This document shows, piece by piece, positions 15,639 through 23,350 of a DNA stretch of 64,000 bases (the stretch's first letter is position 1; each line of letters opens with the position of its first letter). Position numbers and translations under genes: made by a program. The DNA comes from CAWGUU01 sp963825765 (GTDB lineage: Bacteria; Actinomycetota; Acidimicrobiia; Acidimicrobiales; AC-14), in NCBI GenBank assembly GCA_963825765.1, contig CAWGUU010000004.1, positions 124,001-188,000 on the forward strand, written 5' to 3'. The notes beneath the pieces were generated by a model, which was not told where the DNA came from, ran no database searches, and saw nothing but the letters and a program-made list of their open reading frames with translations.

Positions 15639-17048
15639 ATGGCGCGCTACGACCTGGTGATCGTCGGGATGGGCTCGGGTGGGATGGTGGGCGCCGAGTT
15701 TGCCGCCACCATCGGGCTGCGGGTGGCGGTTGTCGAACGGGGCCGGGTCGGAGGCGACTGCCTGTGGACCGGGTGCGTGCCCAGCAAGACCCTGCTGGCC
15801 TCGGCCAAGGTCGCCCATTACATGCGGGTGGCCGACACCTACGGCCTGCCGTCGGTCGTCCCGGAGATCGACACGTCCCTGATCTGGAAGCGGATCCGGG
15901 CCGTCCAGCAGGAGGTCGCCGCCAGCGACGACGACCCCGAGCGCTACAAGGCGATGGGCGTGGAGATCATCCAGGCGACGGCCCGGATCACCGGCCCCAA
16001 CACCGTCCACCTGGTCGAGGAGGTCCGCGACCTCGACACCCGTTTCGTCGTCATCTGCACAGGCAGCCGACCGGCGGTGCCGGCCATCGAGGGCCTCAAG
16101 GAGGCAGGGTTCCTCACCAGCGAGAACCTGTTCGAGCTCGAGCGAGCGCCGAGCAGTGTGGTGATGATCGGCGGCGGGCCGATCGCCATCGAGATGGCCC
16201 AGGGCTTCACCCGCCTGGGAATCCGCACGACCGTGCTGCAGAAGGGCCCCGGCATCCTGCCCCGCGACGAGCCCGACCTGGTGGCCATGCTGACCTCCAA
16301 GCTCCGGGACGAGGGCGTCGACCTGCGGCTGAACGTCGAGACCGAGCGGGTCACCGTCTCCAACGGCCGCAAGGTCGTTTGGGGGACCGAGAACGGCGAG
16401 CCGGCCCGCTGGGAGGGCGCCGACCTGCTGGTGGCGGTGGGCCGGCGGCCGAACGTGGAGGGCCTGGGGCTGGAGGAGCTGGGCGTCAAGCTGGGCCGGC
16501 GGGGCGTCGAGGTGGACGAGCGGATGCGCACCGCGGTGCCATCGATCTACGCCTGCGGGGACGTGGCCGGACGGTTCCTCTTCACCCACTCCGCCGGCTA
16601 CGAGGCGGTCCGGGCCATCCGCGACGCCTTCTATCCCGGCAAGGGCAAGGTCACCGACTTCGTGCCGTGGTGCACGTTCACCGACCCCGAGCTGGCCCAC
16701 GCCGGGCTCACCATCGCCGAGGCCGAGGCCAAGCACGGTGACGACGTCGAGGTGTGGCGGATGGAGCTGTCCCACAGCGACAGGGCCCGGGCCGACAACG
16801 CCGCCGAGGGCGCCATCCTCGTCGTCACCGCCAAGGGCAAGGTTGTGGGGGCGCACATCCTCGCCCCGTCGGCCGGCGAGATGATCCACGAGCTGGCGCT
16901 CGCCATCAACGAGGGCCTCAAGCTGGCCGAGGTCGCCAGCCTGATCCACGTCTACCCGACGCTCTCCACCGGCATCGGCCAGCTGGCCGGCGAGGCCGCG
17001 TTCGAGGGGGCCAAGCGCTTCCGCTGGCTGGTGCGAAAGGAGAAATGA
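15639..17048 (+). CDS. FAD-dependent pyridine nucleotide-disulfide oxidoreductase (MerA/Lpd-like)
   Basis: The 469-aa protein has the FAD-binding start YDLVIVGMGSGGMVGAEFA, the redox disulfide in GGDCLWTGCVPSK (Cys41, Cys46), a second Rossmann motif VVMIGGGPIAIEMAQGF and the FAD motif YACGDVAGRF. It is thus a class I flavoprotein disulfide reductase. By eye, the C-terminal His-Glu pair of lipoamide dehydrogenase is absent: the segment reads IHVYPTLSTG, with Tyr and Thr at those positions. There is no heavy-metal-binding domain. The in vivo substrate is unknown. Seven bases separate its stop from the F420-type reductase gene. Confidence 0.88.
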   Translation: MARYDLVIVGMGSGGMVGAEFAATIGLRVAVVERGRVGGDCLWTGCVPSKTLLASAKVAHYMRVADTYGLPSVVPEIDTSLIWKRIRAVQQEVAASDDDPERYKAMGVEIIQATARITGPNTVHLVEEVRDLDTRFVVICTGSRPAVPAIEGLKEAGFLTSENLFELERAPSSVVMIGGGPIAIEMAQGFTRLGIRTTVLQKGPGILPRDEPDLVAMLTSKLRDEGVDLRLNVETERVTVSNGRKVVWGTENGEPARWEGADLLVAVGRRPNVEGLGLEELGVKLGRRGVEVDERMRTAVPSIYACGDVAGRFLFTHSAGYEAVRAIRDAFYPGKGKVTDFVPWCTFTDPELAHAGLTIAEAEAKHGDDVEVWRMELSHSDRARADNAAEGAILVVTAKGKVVGAHILAPSAGEMIHELALAINEGLKLAEVASLIHVYPTLSTGIGQLAGEAAFEGAKRFRWLVRKEK

Positions 17049-17055
17049 CCCGCCG

Positions 17056-17730
17056 ATGAGGATCGCAGTGCTGGGCACCGGGGTGGTGGGGCAGACGCTC
17101 GGCCGCAAGCTGGTCGAGCTCGGCCACCACGTCACGATGGGGTCGCGTCAGGCGGGGAACGAGAAGGCGGTGGCCTGGGCCGCTGACGCCGGGGTGGCAG
17201 GAAGCGGGGGCGCGGCCGCTGAAGGGTCGTTCGCCGACGCCGCCTCCACCGCCGACATGGTGGTGAACGCCACGTCCGGCGGCGGGTCGCTCGCCGCCCT
17301 CGACGCCGCCGGGTCCGACAACCTGGCGGGCAAGGTCGTGATCGACGTCTCCAACCCCCTGGACTTCTCCCGGGGCATGCCGCCCAGCCTGACTGTCTGC
17401 AACACCGACAGCCTGGCCGAGCAGATCCAGCGGCGGTTCCCCGAGGCGCGGGTGGTGAAGTCGCTGAACACCGTGAACGCCGACGTCATGGTGAACCCCG
17501 GGATCGTCCCCGGCTCCCACACCATGTTCATGGCCGGCGACGACGCCGCCGCCAAGGTCGAGGTTCGGGGCATCCTCGAGAGCTTCGGCTGGCCGCCCGG
17601 CGACATCCTCGACCTCGGCGACGTCTCCGCCGCCCGCGGGCTGGAGATGTACCTGCCGCTGTGGCTACGGCTCTGGGGCGCCACCGGCACCGGGCACCTC
17701 AACATCCACGTCCGGCACGCCGCCCAGTAG
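17056..17730 (+). CDS. NADPH:F420-reductase-like oxidoreductase
   Basis: This 224-aa protein begins MRIAVLGTGVVGQTLGRKLV, a Rossmann GXGXXG motif, followed by HHVTMGSRQ, DMVVNATSGGGSLAAL, and VVIDVSNPLDFSRGMPPSL, typical of the FNO/NPD superfamily that reduces F420 or similar deazaflavins with NADPH. It is soluble. It lies in the same orientation directly after the flavin disulfide oxidoreductase gene, so the pair may form a small redox operon. A general NAD(P)-binding role cannot be excluded. Confidence 0.82.
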   Translation: MRIAVLGTGVVGQTLGRKLVELGHHVTMGSRQAGNEKAVAWAADAGVAGSGGAAAEGSFADAASTADMVVNATSGGGSLAALDAAGSDNLAGKVVIDVSNPLDFSRGMPPSLTVCNTDSLAEQIQRRFPEARVVKSLNTVNADVMVNPGIVPGSHTMFMAGDDAAAKVEVRGILESFGWPPGDILDLGDVSAARGLEMYLPLWLRLWGATGTGHLNIHVRHAAQ

Positions 17731-17750
17731 CGGCCTCGATCGAGGAGGGT

Positions 17751-19268
17751 TCAGTCGCCCTTCTTGGGCCTCTTCCCGCTGTCACCCGGGATGAGGTCCT
17801 CCACATTCGGCACCGTGATGACGATGGTCGGCTCCTCCACGACGACCGTCGTGGACGGGGCCTTGGTGGTCGGTGGCTCTGTCGTGGCGGGGCGGGACTC
17901 GGGCACGCGCACACCGGGCACCGATCGCAGCAGCCCCAGGGCGGTGATGGCCGCCCGGTCGGTGAGGTCGCCGTCTTCCTGCCACTCGACCACGTCGGTG
18001 GCCAGGGTGGTCGCCGCCGCGCTGCCACCCCCCGCCTCCACCTGGTCGGCCACCTTGCGCATCGCGTCGGCCAGGTCGGAGTACGCGTCGCCGTCCCTGC
18101 CGGACAGGCCGTCGGCGAAGTCACGCATCGGGGCGGCCAGGCCGGCGAGGGCGCCCGTCTGGTTCGTCGAGGTCGTCTGCCCCTCCTGCCCGCCGGACCC
18201 GAAGGCCCGGGCCAGCACGAGGATGACCAGCAGTGCGAGCGCGGCCAGCACGACGACCCAGGGGCCCCACCGCAGGCGTCTCGGCCCGCGGACCGGAGCC
18301 GGACCGGCCGGCGAAGCCGCCGCGGCCGGGGGCGCTGCCGGCGGCGCGGCCGGGGGCGCTGCCGGTGCCGGCGGCGGGGGCTCACCCAGGATGCTCGTGG
18401 CGTCGAGGGCCTGCGTGTCGTCGATCTGTGACACGGGCGCCGCCAGGGTCGGCGGGACGCTGAGAGCGGCGGCCATGCTCGCCGCCGAGGGGAACCGGCG
18501 GTCGGGGTCGTGGGCCATCGCCTTGTCGACGGCGTCCGCCAACGGTTTGTCGACGTCGGGCCGCAGCTCGCTCACGAGCCGGTGGTCGCCGACAGCGACG
18601 GCCTGGGCCACCGCCACCGGCGTCGGCCCGCCGAACGGCTTCTGGCCGGTGAGGGCCTCGTACAGGACCACGCCGAGGGCGTAGAGGTCGGAGCTGGGGC
18701 TCGCACCGAGGCCCTCGACCTGCTCCGGCGCCAGGTAGGCAGGCGTCCCCAGCACCTGCCCCGTGCCGGTGAGGTCGCTGACCACGTCGATGCTCTTGGC
18801 GATGCCGAAATCGGCGATCTTCACCGATCCGTCGGCGGCCACCAGGATGTTTCCAGGCTTGACGTCGCGGTGGATGATGCCCGCGTCATGGGCCGCCCCC
18901 AGCGCACCCAGGACCTGGACGGCGATGGACCGCACGTCCTCGGCGGGAAGGGGACCGGCGGCGATGCGGTCGGCAAGGGTGTGGCCGGGGAGCCGTTCCA
19001 TGACGATGAAGGGCACGCCTTCGTGCTCGCCGGTGTCGAAGACGGCGACGGCGTGAGGCTGGGTGAGCGTGGCCGCGGCCCGCGCCTCGGCCTCGAATCG
19101 GGTGCGGATGTCGGCCCGGGCGGCCATGCCCTCCTGCAGGAGCTTGATGGCGACGGGACGTTCGAGGCGACGGTCGATCCCGGCGTAGACCTCGGCCATG
19201 CCGCCCCGCCCGAGCAGCTCTCCCACCTCGTAGCGCCCGCCGATAACGACGGGCGCGACGCTTCTCAC
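17751..19268 (-). CDS. membrane Ser/Thr protein kinase without PASTA domains
   Basis: The 505-aa product has a Hanks-type kinase domain (about 10-275): glycine loop LGRGGMAEVY, Lys42 in VAIKLL, HRDVKPGN (133-140), DFGIAKS (153-159) and PAYLAPEQ. A Pro/Ala-rich linker (PPAAPPAAPP) and one membrane helix (about 338-358) follow, then an extracellular helical domain and a Pro/Thr-rich tail. No PASTA repeat is present, unlike the kinase at 20756. It starts at a GTG at 19268. The outside domain has no recognised fold. Confidence 0.9.
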   Translation of the reverse strand: MRSVAPVVIGGRYEVGELLGRGGMAEVYAGIDRRLERPVAIKLLQEGMAARADIRTRFEAEARAAATLTQPHAVAVFDTGEHEGVPFIVMERLPGHTLADRIAAGPLPAEDVRSIAVQVLGALGAAHDAGIIHRDVKPGNILVAADGSVKIADFGIAKSIDVVSDLTGTGQVLGTPAYLAPEQVEGLGASPSSDLYALGVVLYEALTGQKPFGGPTPVAVAQAVAVGDHRLVSELRPDVDKPLADAVDKAMAHDPDRRFPSAASMAAALSVPPTLAAPVSQIDDTQALDATSILGEPPPPAPAAPPAAPPAAPPAAAASPAGPAPVRGPRRLRWGPWVVVLAALALLVILVLARAFGSGGQEGQTTSTNQTGALAGLAAPMRDFADGLSGRDGDAYSDLADAMRKVADQVEAGGGSAAATTLATDVVEWQEDGDLTDRAAITALGLLRSVPGVRVPESRPATTEPPTTKAPSTTVVVEEPTIVITVPNVEDLIPGDSGKRPKKGD

Positions 19269-19298
19269 GCTGCCTGACCTACCCGATGGCGGGGCCTG

Positions 19299-19673
19299 CT
19301 ACTCGTCTGCAGTGGCTCCGACCTCGTCCCCCAACAGCTCCAGGACCCGCTCCGGGGGCCGGGCGATCACCGCCCTGTCGCCGCGGATGACGATGGGGCG
19401 CTGGATGAGCACGGGATGTCGGGCCATGGCGTCGAGCACCTTGTCGCCGTCGGCCTTGTCCAGCTCGTACACCCGGTACAGCGGTTCGTTGGTACGCAGG
19501 ATGTCGTGGGGGTTGTCGGTTCCGAGCTTCCTCAGCACCTCCTCCAGCTCCTCCCGTGACGGCCGTGTCTCCAGATAGCGCACGTAGTCGGCGTCGACAC
19601 CCTTCTCGCTGAGGATGCCCTCGGTCGTGCGGCAGTTGCTGCACGCGGGGTTGTAAAAGACGGTGACCTCCAT
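19299..19673 (-). CDS. ArsC/Spx-family arsenate reductase-like protein
   Basis: The 124-aa protein starts at the ATG at 19673. It has the ArsC pattern: VFYNPACSNCRTTEGIL (Cys11, Cys14), then the resolving region NEPLYRV and the Arg-rich RPIVIRGDRAVIARPPERV near the C-terminus. Glutaredoxin-coupled arsenate reductases and Spx/YffB-like regulators share this fold; which applies is not clear, and no arsenic resistance genes are adjacent. It is divergent from the epimerase gene with only 21 bp between start codons. Confidence 0.85.
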   Translation of the reverse strand: MEVTVFYNPACSNCRTTEGILSEKGVDADYVRYLETRPSREELEEVLRKLGTDNPHDILRTNEPLYRVYELDKADGDKVLDAMARHPVLIQRPIVIRGDRAVIARPPERVLELLGDEVGATADE

Positions 19674-19694
19674 GCGTGCCAGTGTACGAACGCA

Positions 19695-20735
19695 ATGGAC
19701 ACTCCCGAGCACGCCCCGCACGCACTTGTCACCGGAGCCACCGGCTTCATCGCCTCCCACCTCGTTCCCGCCCTCGTCGGCGCCGGCTGGACTGTCCGCG
19801 CCAACGGGAGGAGGGCCCGCCCCGACGGGTTGCCGCCCGACGTCGAATACCGGCCGATGGATCTGGCTGGTGGCGACCAGGCGGCGATCGCCGGACTGCT
19901 GGAGGGCGTCACCCACGTCTTTCATTTGGCCGGCGCCTCCAGCTCCTTCGCCGACCAGGCCGAGATGCACCGGTCGAACGTGGTGGCCACCGAGCGCCTG
20001 TTGGAGGTGGCCGCCACCAGCGGGCTGGACCGGTTCCTGTACATGAGCTCCACGTCGGTCTACGGCGAGGAGGTGCAGCTTCCCTCGCCGGTGCCCGAGG
20101 ACGTGGAGCGCCACCCCAGCCGGGGCTACGGGAAGGCCAAGGAGGAGACCGAGCGGGTCGTCGAGGAACACGGCCGGAACGGGTTGCCGGTCGTGACAGT
20201 CCGGCCGGTGAGCGTCTATGGGCCCGGCAACATCAAGCTGCTGGCCAGCGCCATCCTCGACGTCGCCATCGACAAGCGGGCGGGCCATGACACGGTGACG
20301 GTGGCGTCGGACCCGATCGAGCAGCGGCTGGTGCACGTCGACGACCTGGTTGCCGCCTGCATCCATCTCGCCGGGCACGAGGATGCGGTCGGGCGGGCCT
20401 TCAACGTCGTGCTCCCCGAGTACCCGACCAGCCACGAGGTGGCCACCCTGATCGCCGGCGAGCTCGGCCTTCCCGTGGAGCTCAGCGACGACCCGGACGC
20501 CGACCGCCCGTACGAGGCCAGGGCCGAGACCCACGCGGGGATGGTCGCCGACGGGATGGATCCGAGCATCGCTCTCACGCCGGAGCGGTTCCGGTTCCTG
20601 CGCAAGGCCAACCGGAACAACCGCCTGTCCGTCGACGCCCTGCTCGGCACCGGGTTCACGTTCGCCTGGGACGATCTGGCCGCCGGAATCGCCGCCACCG
20701 TCGCCTGGTACCGCCAGAACCGTTGGATCGTCTGA
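19695..20735 (+). CDS. NAD-dependent epimerase/dehydratase (extended SDR)
   Basis: The 346-aa protein begins with TGATGFIASHLVPALV (TGxxGxxG cofactor site, about residues 12-28), has the acidic VEYRPMDLAGG region, FHLAGASSSF, and the catalytic MSSTSVYG and YGKAKEETE (YxxxK). The later segments VRPVSVYGPGN and RLVHVDDLVAACIHLAG are standard for extended SDRs acting on nucleotide sugars or steroid-like alcohols. The substrate is not clear. The next gene, a protein kinase, follows after 20 bp in the same direction. Confidence 0.88.
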   Translation: MDTPEHAPHALVTGATGFIASHLVPALVGAGWTVRANGRRARPDGLPPDVEYRPMDLAGGDQAAIAGLLEGVTHVFHLAGASSSFADQAEMHRSNVVATERLLEVAATSGLDRFLYMSSTSVYGEEVQLPSPVPEDVERHPSRGYGKAKEETERVVEEHGRNGLPVVTVRPVSVYGPGNIKLLASAILDVAIDKRAGHDTVTVASDPIEQRLVHVDDLVAACIHLAGHEDAVGRAFNVVLPEYPTSHEVATLIAGELGLPVELSDDPDADRPYEARAETHAGMVADGMDPSIALTPERFRFLRKANRNNRLSVDALLGTGFTFAWDDLAAGIAATVAWYRQNRWIV

Positions 20736-20755
20736 CCGTCTCCTAGGCTGCCCCC

Positions 20756-22216
20756 GTGGCCGAGCGACTGTTGAGCGGGCGCTACCGGATCGTTCGGCAC
20801 GTGGCCCGGGGCGGGATGGCCGAGGTCTACCTGGGCCACGACGAGCTCCTCGACCGCACGGTCGCCATCAAGGTGCTGATCCCGGAGCGGGCGTTCGACG
20901 CATCGTTCGTCGAGCGCTTCCGCCGGGAGGCCAAGGCTGCCGCCGGCCTCAACCACCAGAACATCGTCGGTGTCCACGACTTCGGCGAGGACGACGGGCA
21001 GTACTTCATGGTCATGGAGTACGTCGATGGGCCCACGCTGCGTGATGTCATCCGCAGCGACGGCCCGCTGGGCCCGGAGCGGGCCACGACCATTGCCGCC
21101 GCCATCGCCGCCGCCCTGGCCGCCGCCCACGCCAAGGGGATCATCCACCGCGACGTGAAGCCCGCCAACGTGCTCATCGCGTCGGCCACCGGCACGGTCA
21201 AGGTCGCCGACTTCGGGATCGCCCGCGCCGCCGACGGCCTTCAAGACGGTCTGACGATGCCCGGCGCGGTGATGGGCACCGCCACCTACCTGTCGCCCGA
21301 GCAGGCCCAGGGCCTGCCCCTGGACGCCCGCAGCGACATCTACTCGCTCGGCATGGTGCTCTACGAGATGCTGGCGGGGACGGCGCCCTTCAAGGGCGAG
21401 ACGCCGGTGGCAGTGGCGTACAAGCAGCTGCACGAGGTGCCGCCGGCGCCGTCGGCGCTCAACCCGGCGGTCACCCCCGCCCTCGACGCCCTGGTCGCCC
21501 GGACGCTGAGCAAGGACCCCGACCAGCGCCCGGCGACGGCCACGGAGATGCGGTCCGAGCTGCTGGCCATCGACGAGGTCCCGGTCGCTTCCGGTCCAGG
21601 CGCGGACGCCACCGCCGTAGACATGCCGACGGCGGGCGAGGCCACGCAGGTCGCGGCGCCCACGTCGATCATCACCCCGCCGCCGCGGCCACCCGACGCC
21701 GGACCACCGCCCCGGCAGGCCACGTCCGACGCCGTCTACCGGCGCCGGCGGGCCATCCTGCTGGGCGTCCTGGCCGTGGTCGTCGGCGCCTTCCTGCTGG
21801 TCCTGTGCACGCGCGACGGTGGCGGCGGGCCTACGCCGGTGCCTTCGGTCGTCGGGCTCAGCATCGCCGACGCCAGCACGGCGCTCGACAAGGCGGGCCT
21901 GAAGCCCGACGTCGTCGTGGAAGATCGTGCCGGGCCACCGAATCAGGTCCTGGAGCAGCGCCCCGCGGCCGGGACGACGGTGGAGAAGGGCTCCAAGGTG
22001 ACGCTCGTCGTCCCGCGCTCGGTCACCACGACGTCCGAGGTCGAGGACGACACCACGTCGACGGTCAGAGTCACCACCACCCGGGCGCCGACGACGACCG
22101 CGGCTCCGGCCACCACCGCCGCCCCAACCACTGCCGCGTCAACCACAGTACCGCCGTCCACCACCCTGCCTCCCACCACGGTGGGACCCACCACGACGAC
22201 TGATCCAGGGCCCTGA
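20756..22216 (+). CDS. PknB-like Ser/Thr protein kinase with one PASTA domain
   Basis: The 486-aa product has an N-terminal kinase domain (about 8-270) with ARGGMAEVY, Lys39, HRDVKPAN (131-138), DFGIARA (152-158), TATYLSPEQ. A Pro-rich linker, a membrane helix (about 327-345, ILLGVLAVVVGAFLLVLC), one PASTA domain (about 355-420, VPSVVGLSIADASTALDKAG) and a Thr/Ala/Pro-rich tail follow. PASTA kinases sense muropeptides or lipid II and control growth and division. The tail is probably exposed and may be glycosylated, which is inference. It begins at a GTG at 20756. Confidence 0.92.
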   Translation: MAERLLSGRYRIVRHVARGGMAEVYLGHDELLDRTVAIKVLIPERAFDASFVERFRREAKAAAGLNHQNIVGVHDFGEDDGQYFMVMEYVDGPTLRDVIRSDGPLGPERATTIAAAIAAALAAAHAKGIIHRDVKPANVLIASATGTVKVADFGIARAADGLQDGLTMPGAVMGTATYLSPEQAQGLPLDARSDIYSLGMVLYEMLAGTAPFKGETPVAVAYKQLHEVPPAPSALNPAVTPALDALVARTLSKDPDQRPATATEMRSELLAIDEVPVASGPGADATAVDMPTAGEATQVAAPTSIITPPPRPPDAGPPPRQATSDAVYRRRRAILLGVLAVVVGAFLLVLCTRDGGGGPTPVPSVVGLSIADASTALDKAGLKPDVVVEDRAGPPNQVLEQRPAAGTTVEKGSKVTLVVPRSVTTTSEVEDDTTSTVRVTTTRAPTTTAAPATTAAPTTAASTTVPPSTTLPPTTVGPTTTTDPGP

Positions 22217-22236
22217 GCAGGACCGGCGGTGAGCGG

Positions 22237-22563
22237 GTGACTCCTCCGATCAGGATTCGCCGCCTCGCCACAGAGCTGCGGATGCGCCGCCGCCGGCTGG
22301 ACGCCTACCGGTCGGCACCGCCGTGGCCCGGCAAGGACCCGGCCTGGCGCTCGGAGCAGATCGGCTACGACCACCTCCTCGTCCTCGCCGCCGAGATGCT
22401 CGAGCTGCCCGTGCCCGGCCAGCCCGGCCAGCCTGACCTGCCCCTCGCCGCTGCGGTGCGGGCCGTCATCGAGGACCGCCTGGGCGGCGCCGGCCTCGAC
22501 GTGATGGCGCCCCCCTTCCCCGGCACCGGCGACGTCCTCGCCGACGGCGATCTCCACCCCTGA
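22237..22563 (+). CDS. hypothetical protein, 108 aa
   Basis: A GTG at 22237 starts this soluble 108-aa protein, 20 bp after the PASTA kinase gene. Its N-terminus is strongly basic (IRIRRLATELRMRRRRLDAY), followed by a helical region (DHLLVLAAEMLELP, PLAAAVRAVIEDRLGGAGLDV). Codon use matches the neighbours. I do not recognise a family. Being the last gene before a palindromic repeat, it may be co-transcribed with the kinase. Confidence 0.6.
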   Translation: MTPPIRIRRLATELRMRRRRLDAYRSAPPWPGKDPAWRSEQIGYDHLLVLAAEMLELPVPGQPGQPDLPLAAAVRAVIEDRLGGAGLDVMAPPFPGTGDVLADGDLHP

Positions 22564-22581
22564 CCCGCACCCCCAAAGCCG

Positions 22582-22628
22582 AACTGGTGACACGAAACCG
22601 CGCATGGCGCGGTTGAGCCGCCCCAGTT
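22582..22628. repeat. dispersed palindromic repeat, copy 2 (type A, right arm degenerate)
   Basis: The left arm AACTGGTGAC and inner palindrome AACCGCGC-ATG-GCGCGGTT match copies at 14301 and 47053; the right outer arm (CCCCAGTT) has diverged. It lies between convergent genes, 19 bp after a stop codon, consistent with a terminator or REP element. Confidence 0.8.
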
Positions 22629-22651
22629 GCGGACGAGGCGGCCGGCCCGGC

Positions 22652-23350
22652 TCAGTCGGCCGGCGCCCCGAACTGGCGCAGGAGGAACGGGTTGGTGTGA
22701 CGCTCGTGGCCGACCGTGGTCGTGTCCCCGTGGCCGGGAAGCACCACCACCTCGTCGGCGAGGGGGAGGACCTTGGCCGCCATGGAGTCCATGAGCTCCT
22801 CGTAGGAGCCCCCCGGCATGTCTGTGCGCCCGATCGAGCCGGCGAAGAGGTGGTCGCCACTGAACAGCATCGGCGGCTCGCCGGCCTGCTCCAGTAGGAA
22901 GCACGTCGACCCTTTGGTGTGCCCGGGGGTGTGGAGGGCGGTGAACGTCATGCCCGCGCCTGAGACCTTCTGGCCGTCGTCGAGAGCGTGGATGACCTCG
23001 GGAGGCGGGATGCGCAGGTCCTCCATGTCCAGCATGCGGGCCAGGGTGCCGCCCGTGCCGACGGGGTCGAGCAGCATGTGCCGGTCGGCGGGGTGGATGT
23101 GGACCGGGACGGCCTCGCATTCCGTAGGCCGGGCAGCCCGGGCGACGACCTCGCCGATACCCCCGACGTGATCGACGTGGCCGTGGGTCGTGAGCAGGGC
23201 CACCAGGCGGAGCTCCCGCTCCCGCAGCCGGTAGAGGATGGCCGTCGGGTCCGGAGGCGCGTCGATCAGCACGCACTCCCCACCGGGGCCGTCGGGGGCG
23301 ACGACCCACACGTTGGTGCCGGCCAGCCACAGCCGCAGGCCCTCGATCAC
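22652..23350 (-). CDS. metallo-beta-lactamase-fold hydrolase (glyoxalase II-like)
   Basis: The GTG at 23350 overlaps the stop of malQ (GTGA). The 232-aa protein carries the full MBL metal site: THGHVDHVGG, HTPGHTKGSTCF, SGDHLFAGSIGR and a final PGHGDTTTVGHE. This set is typical of small soluble glyoxalase II/YcbL-like thioester hydrolases. The substrate is unknown. The 4-bp overlap makes it translationally coupled to malQ, but I see no metabolic link. Confidence 0.9.
   Translation of the reverse strand: MIEGLRLWLAGTNVWVVAPDGPGGECVLIDAPPDPTAILYRLRERELRLVALLTTHGHVDHVGGIGEVVARAARPTECEAVPVHIHPADRHMLLDPVGTGGTLARMLDMEDLRIPPPEVIHALDDGQKVSGAGMTFTALHTPGHTKGSTCFLLEQAGEPPMLFSGDHLFAGSIGRTDMPGGSYEELMDSMAAKVLPLADEVVVLPGHGDTTTVGHERHTNPFLLRQFGAPAD

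Noticed and set aside
22071..22216. Thr/Ala/Pro-rich repeated sequence as a possible CRISPR or regulatory array
   Set aside because: It is the coding tail of the PASTA kinase in frame, with irregular codon-level repeats and no fixed unit and spacer.
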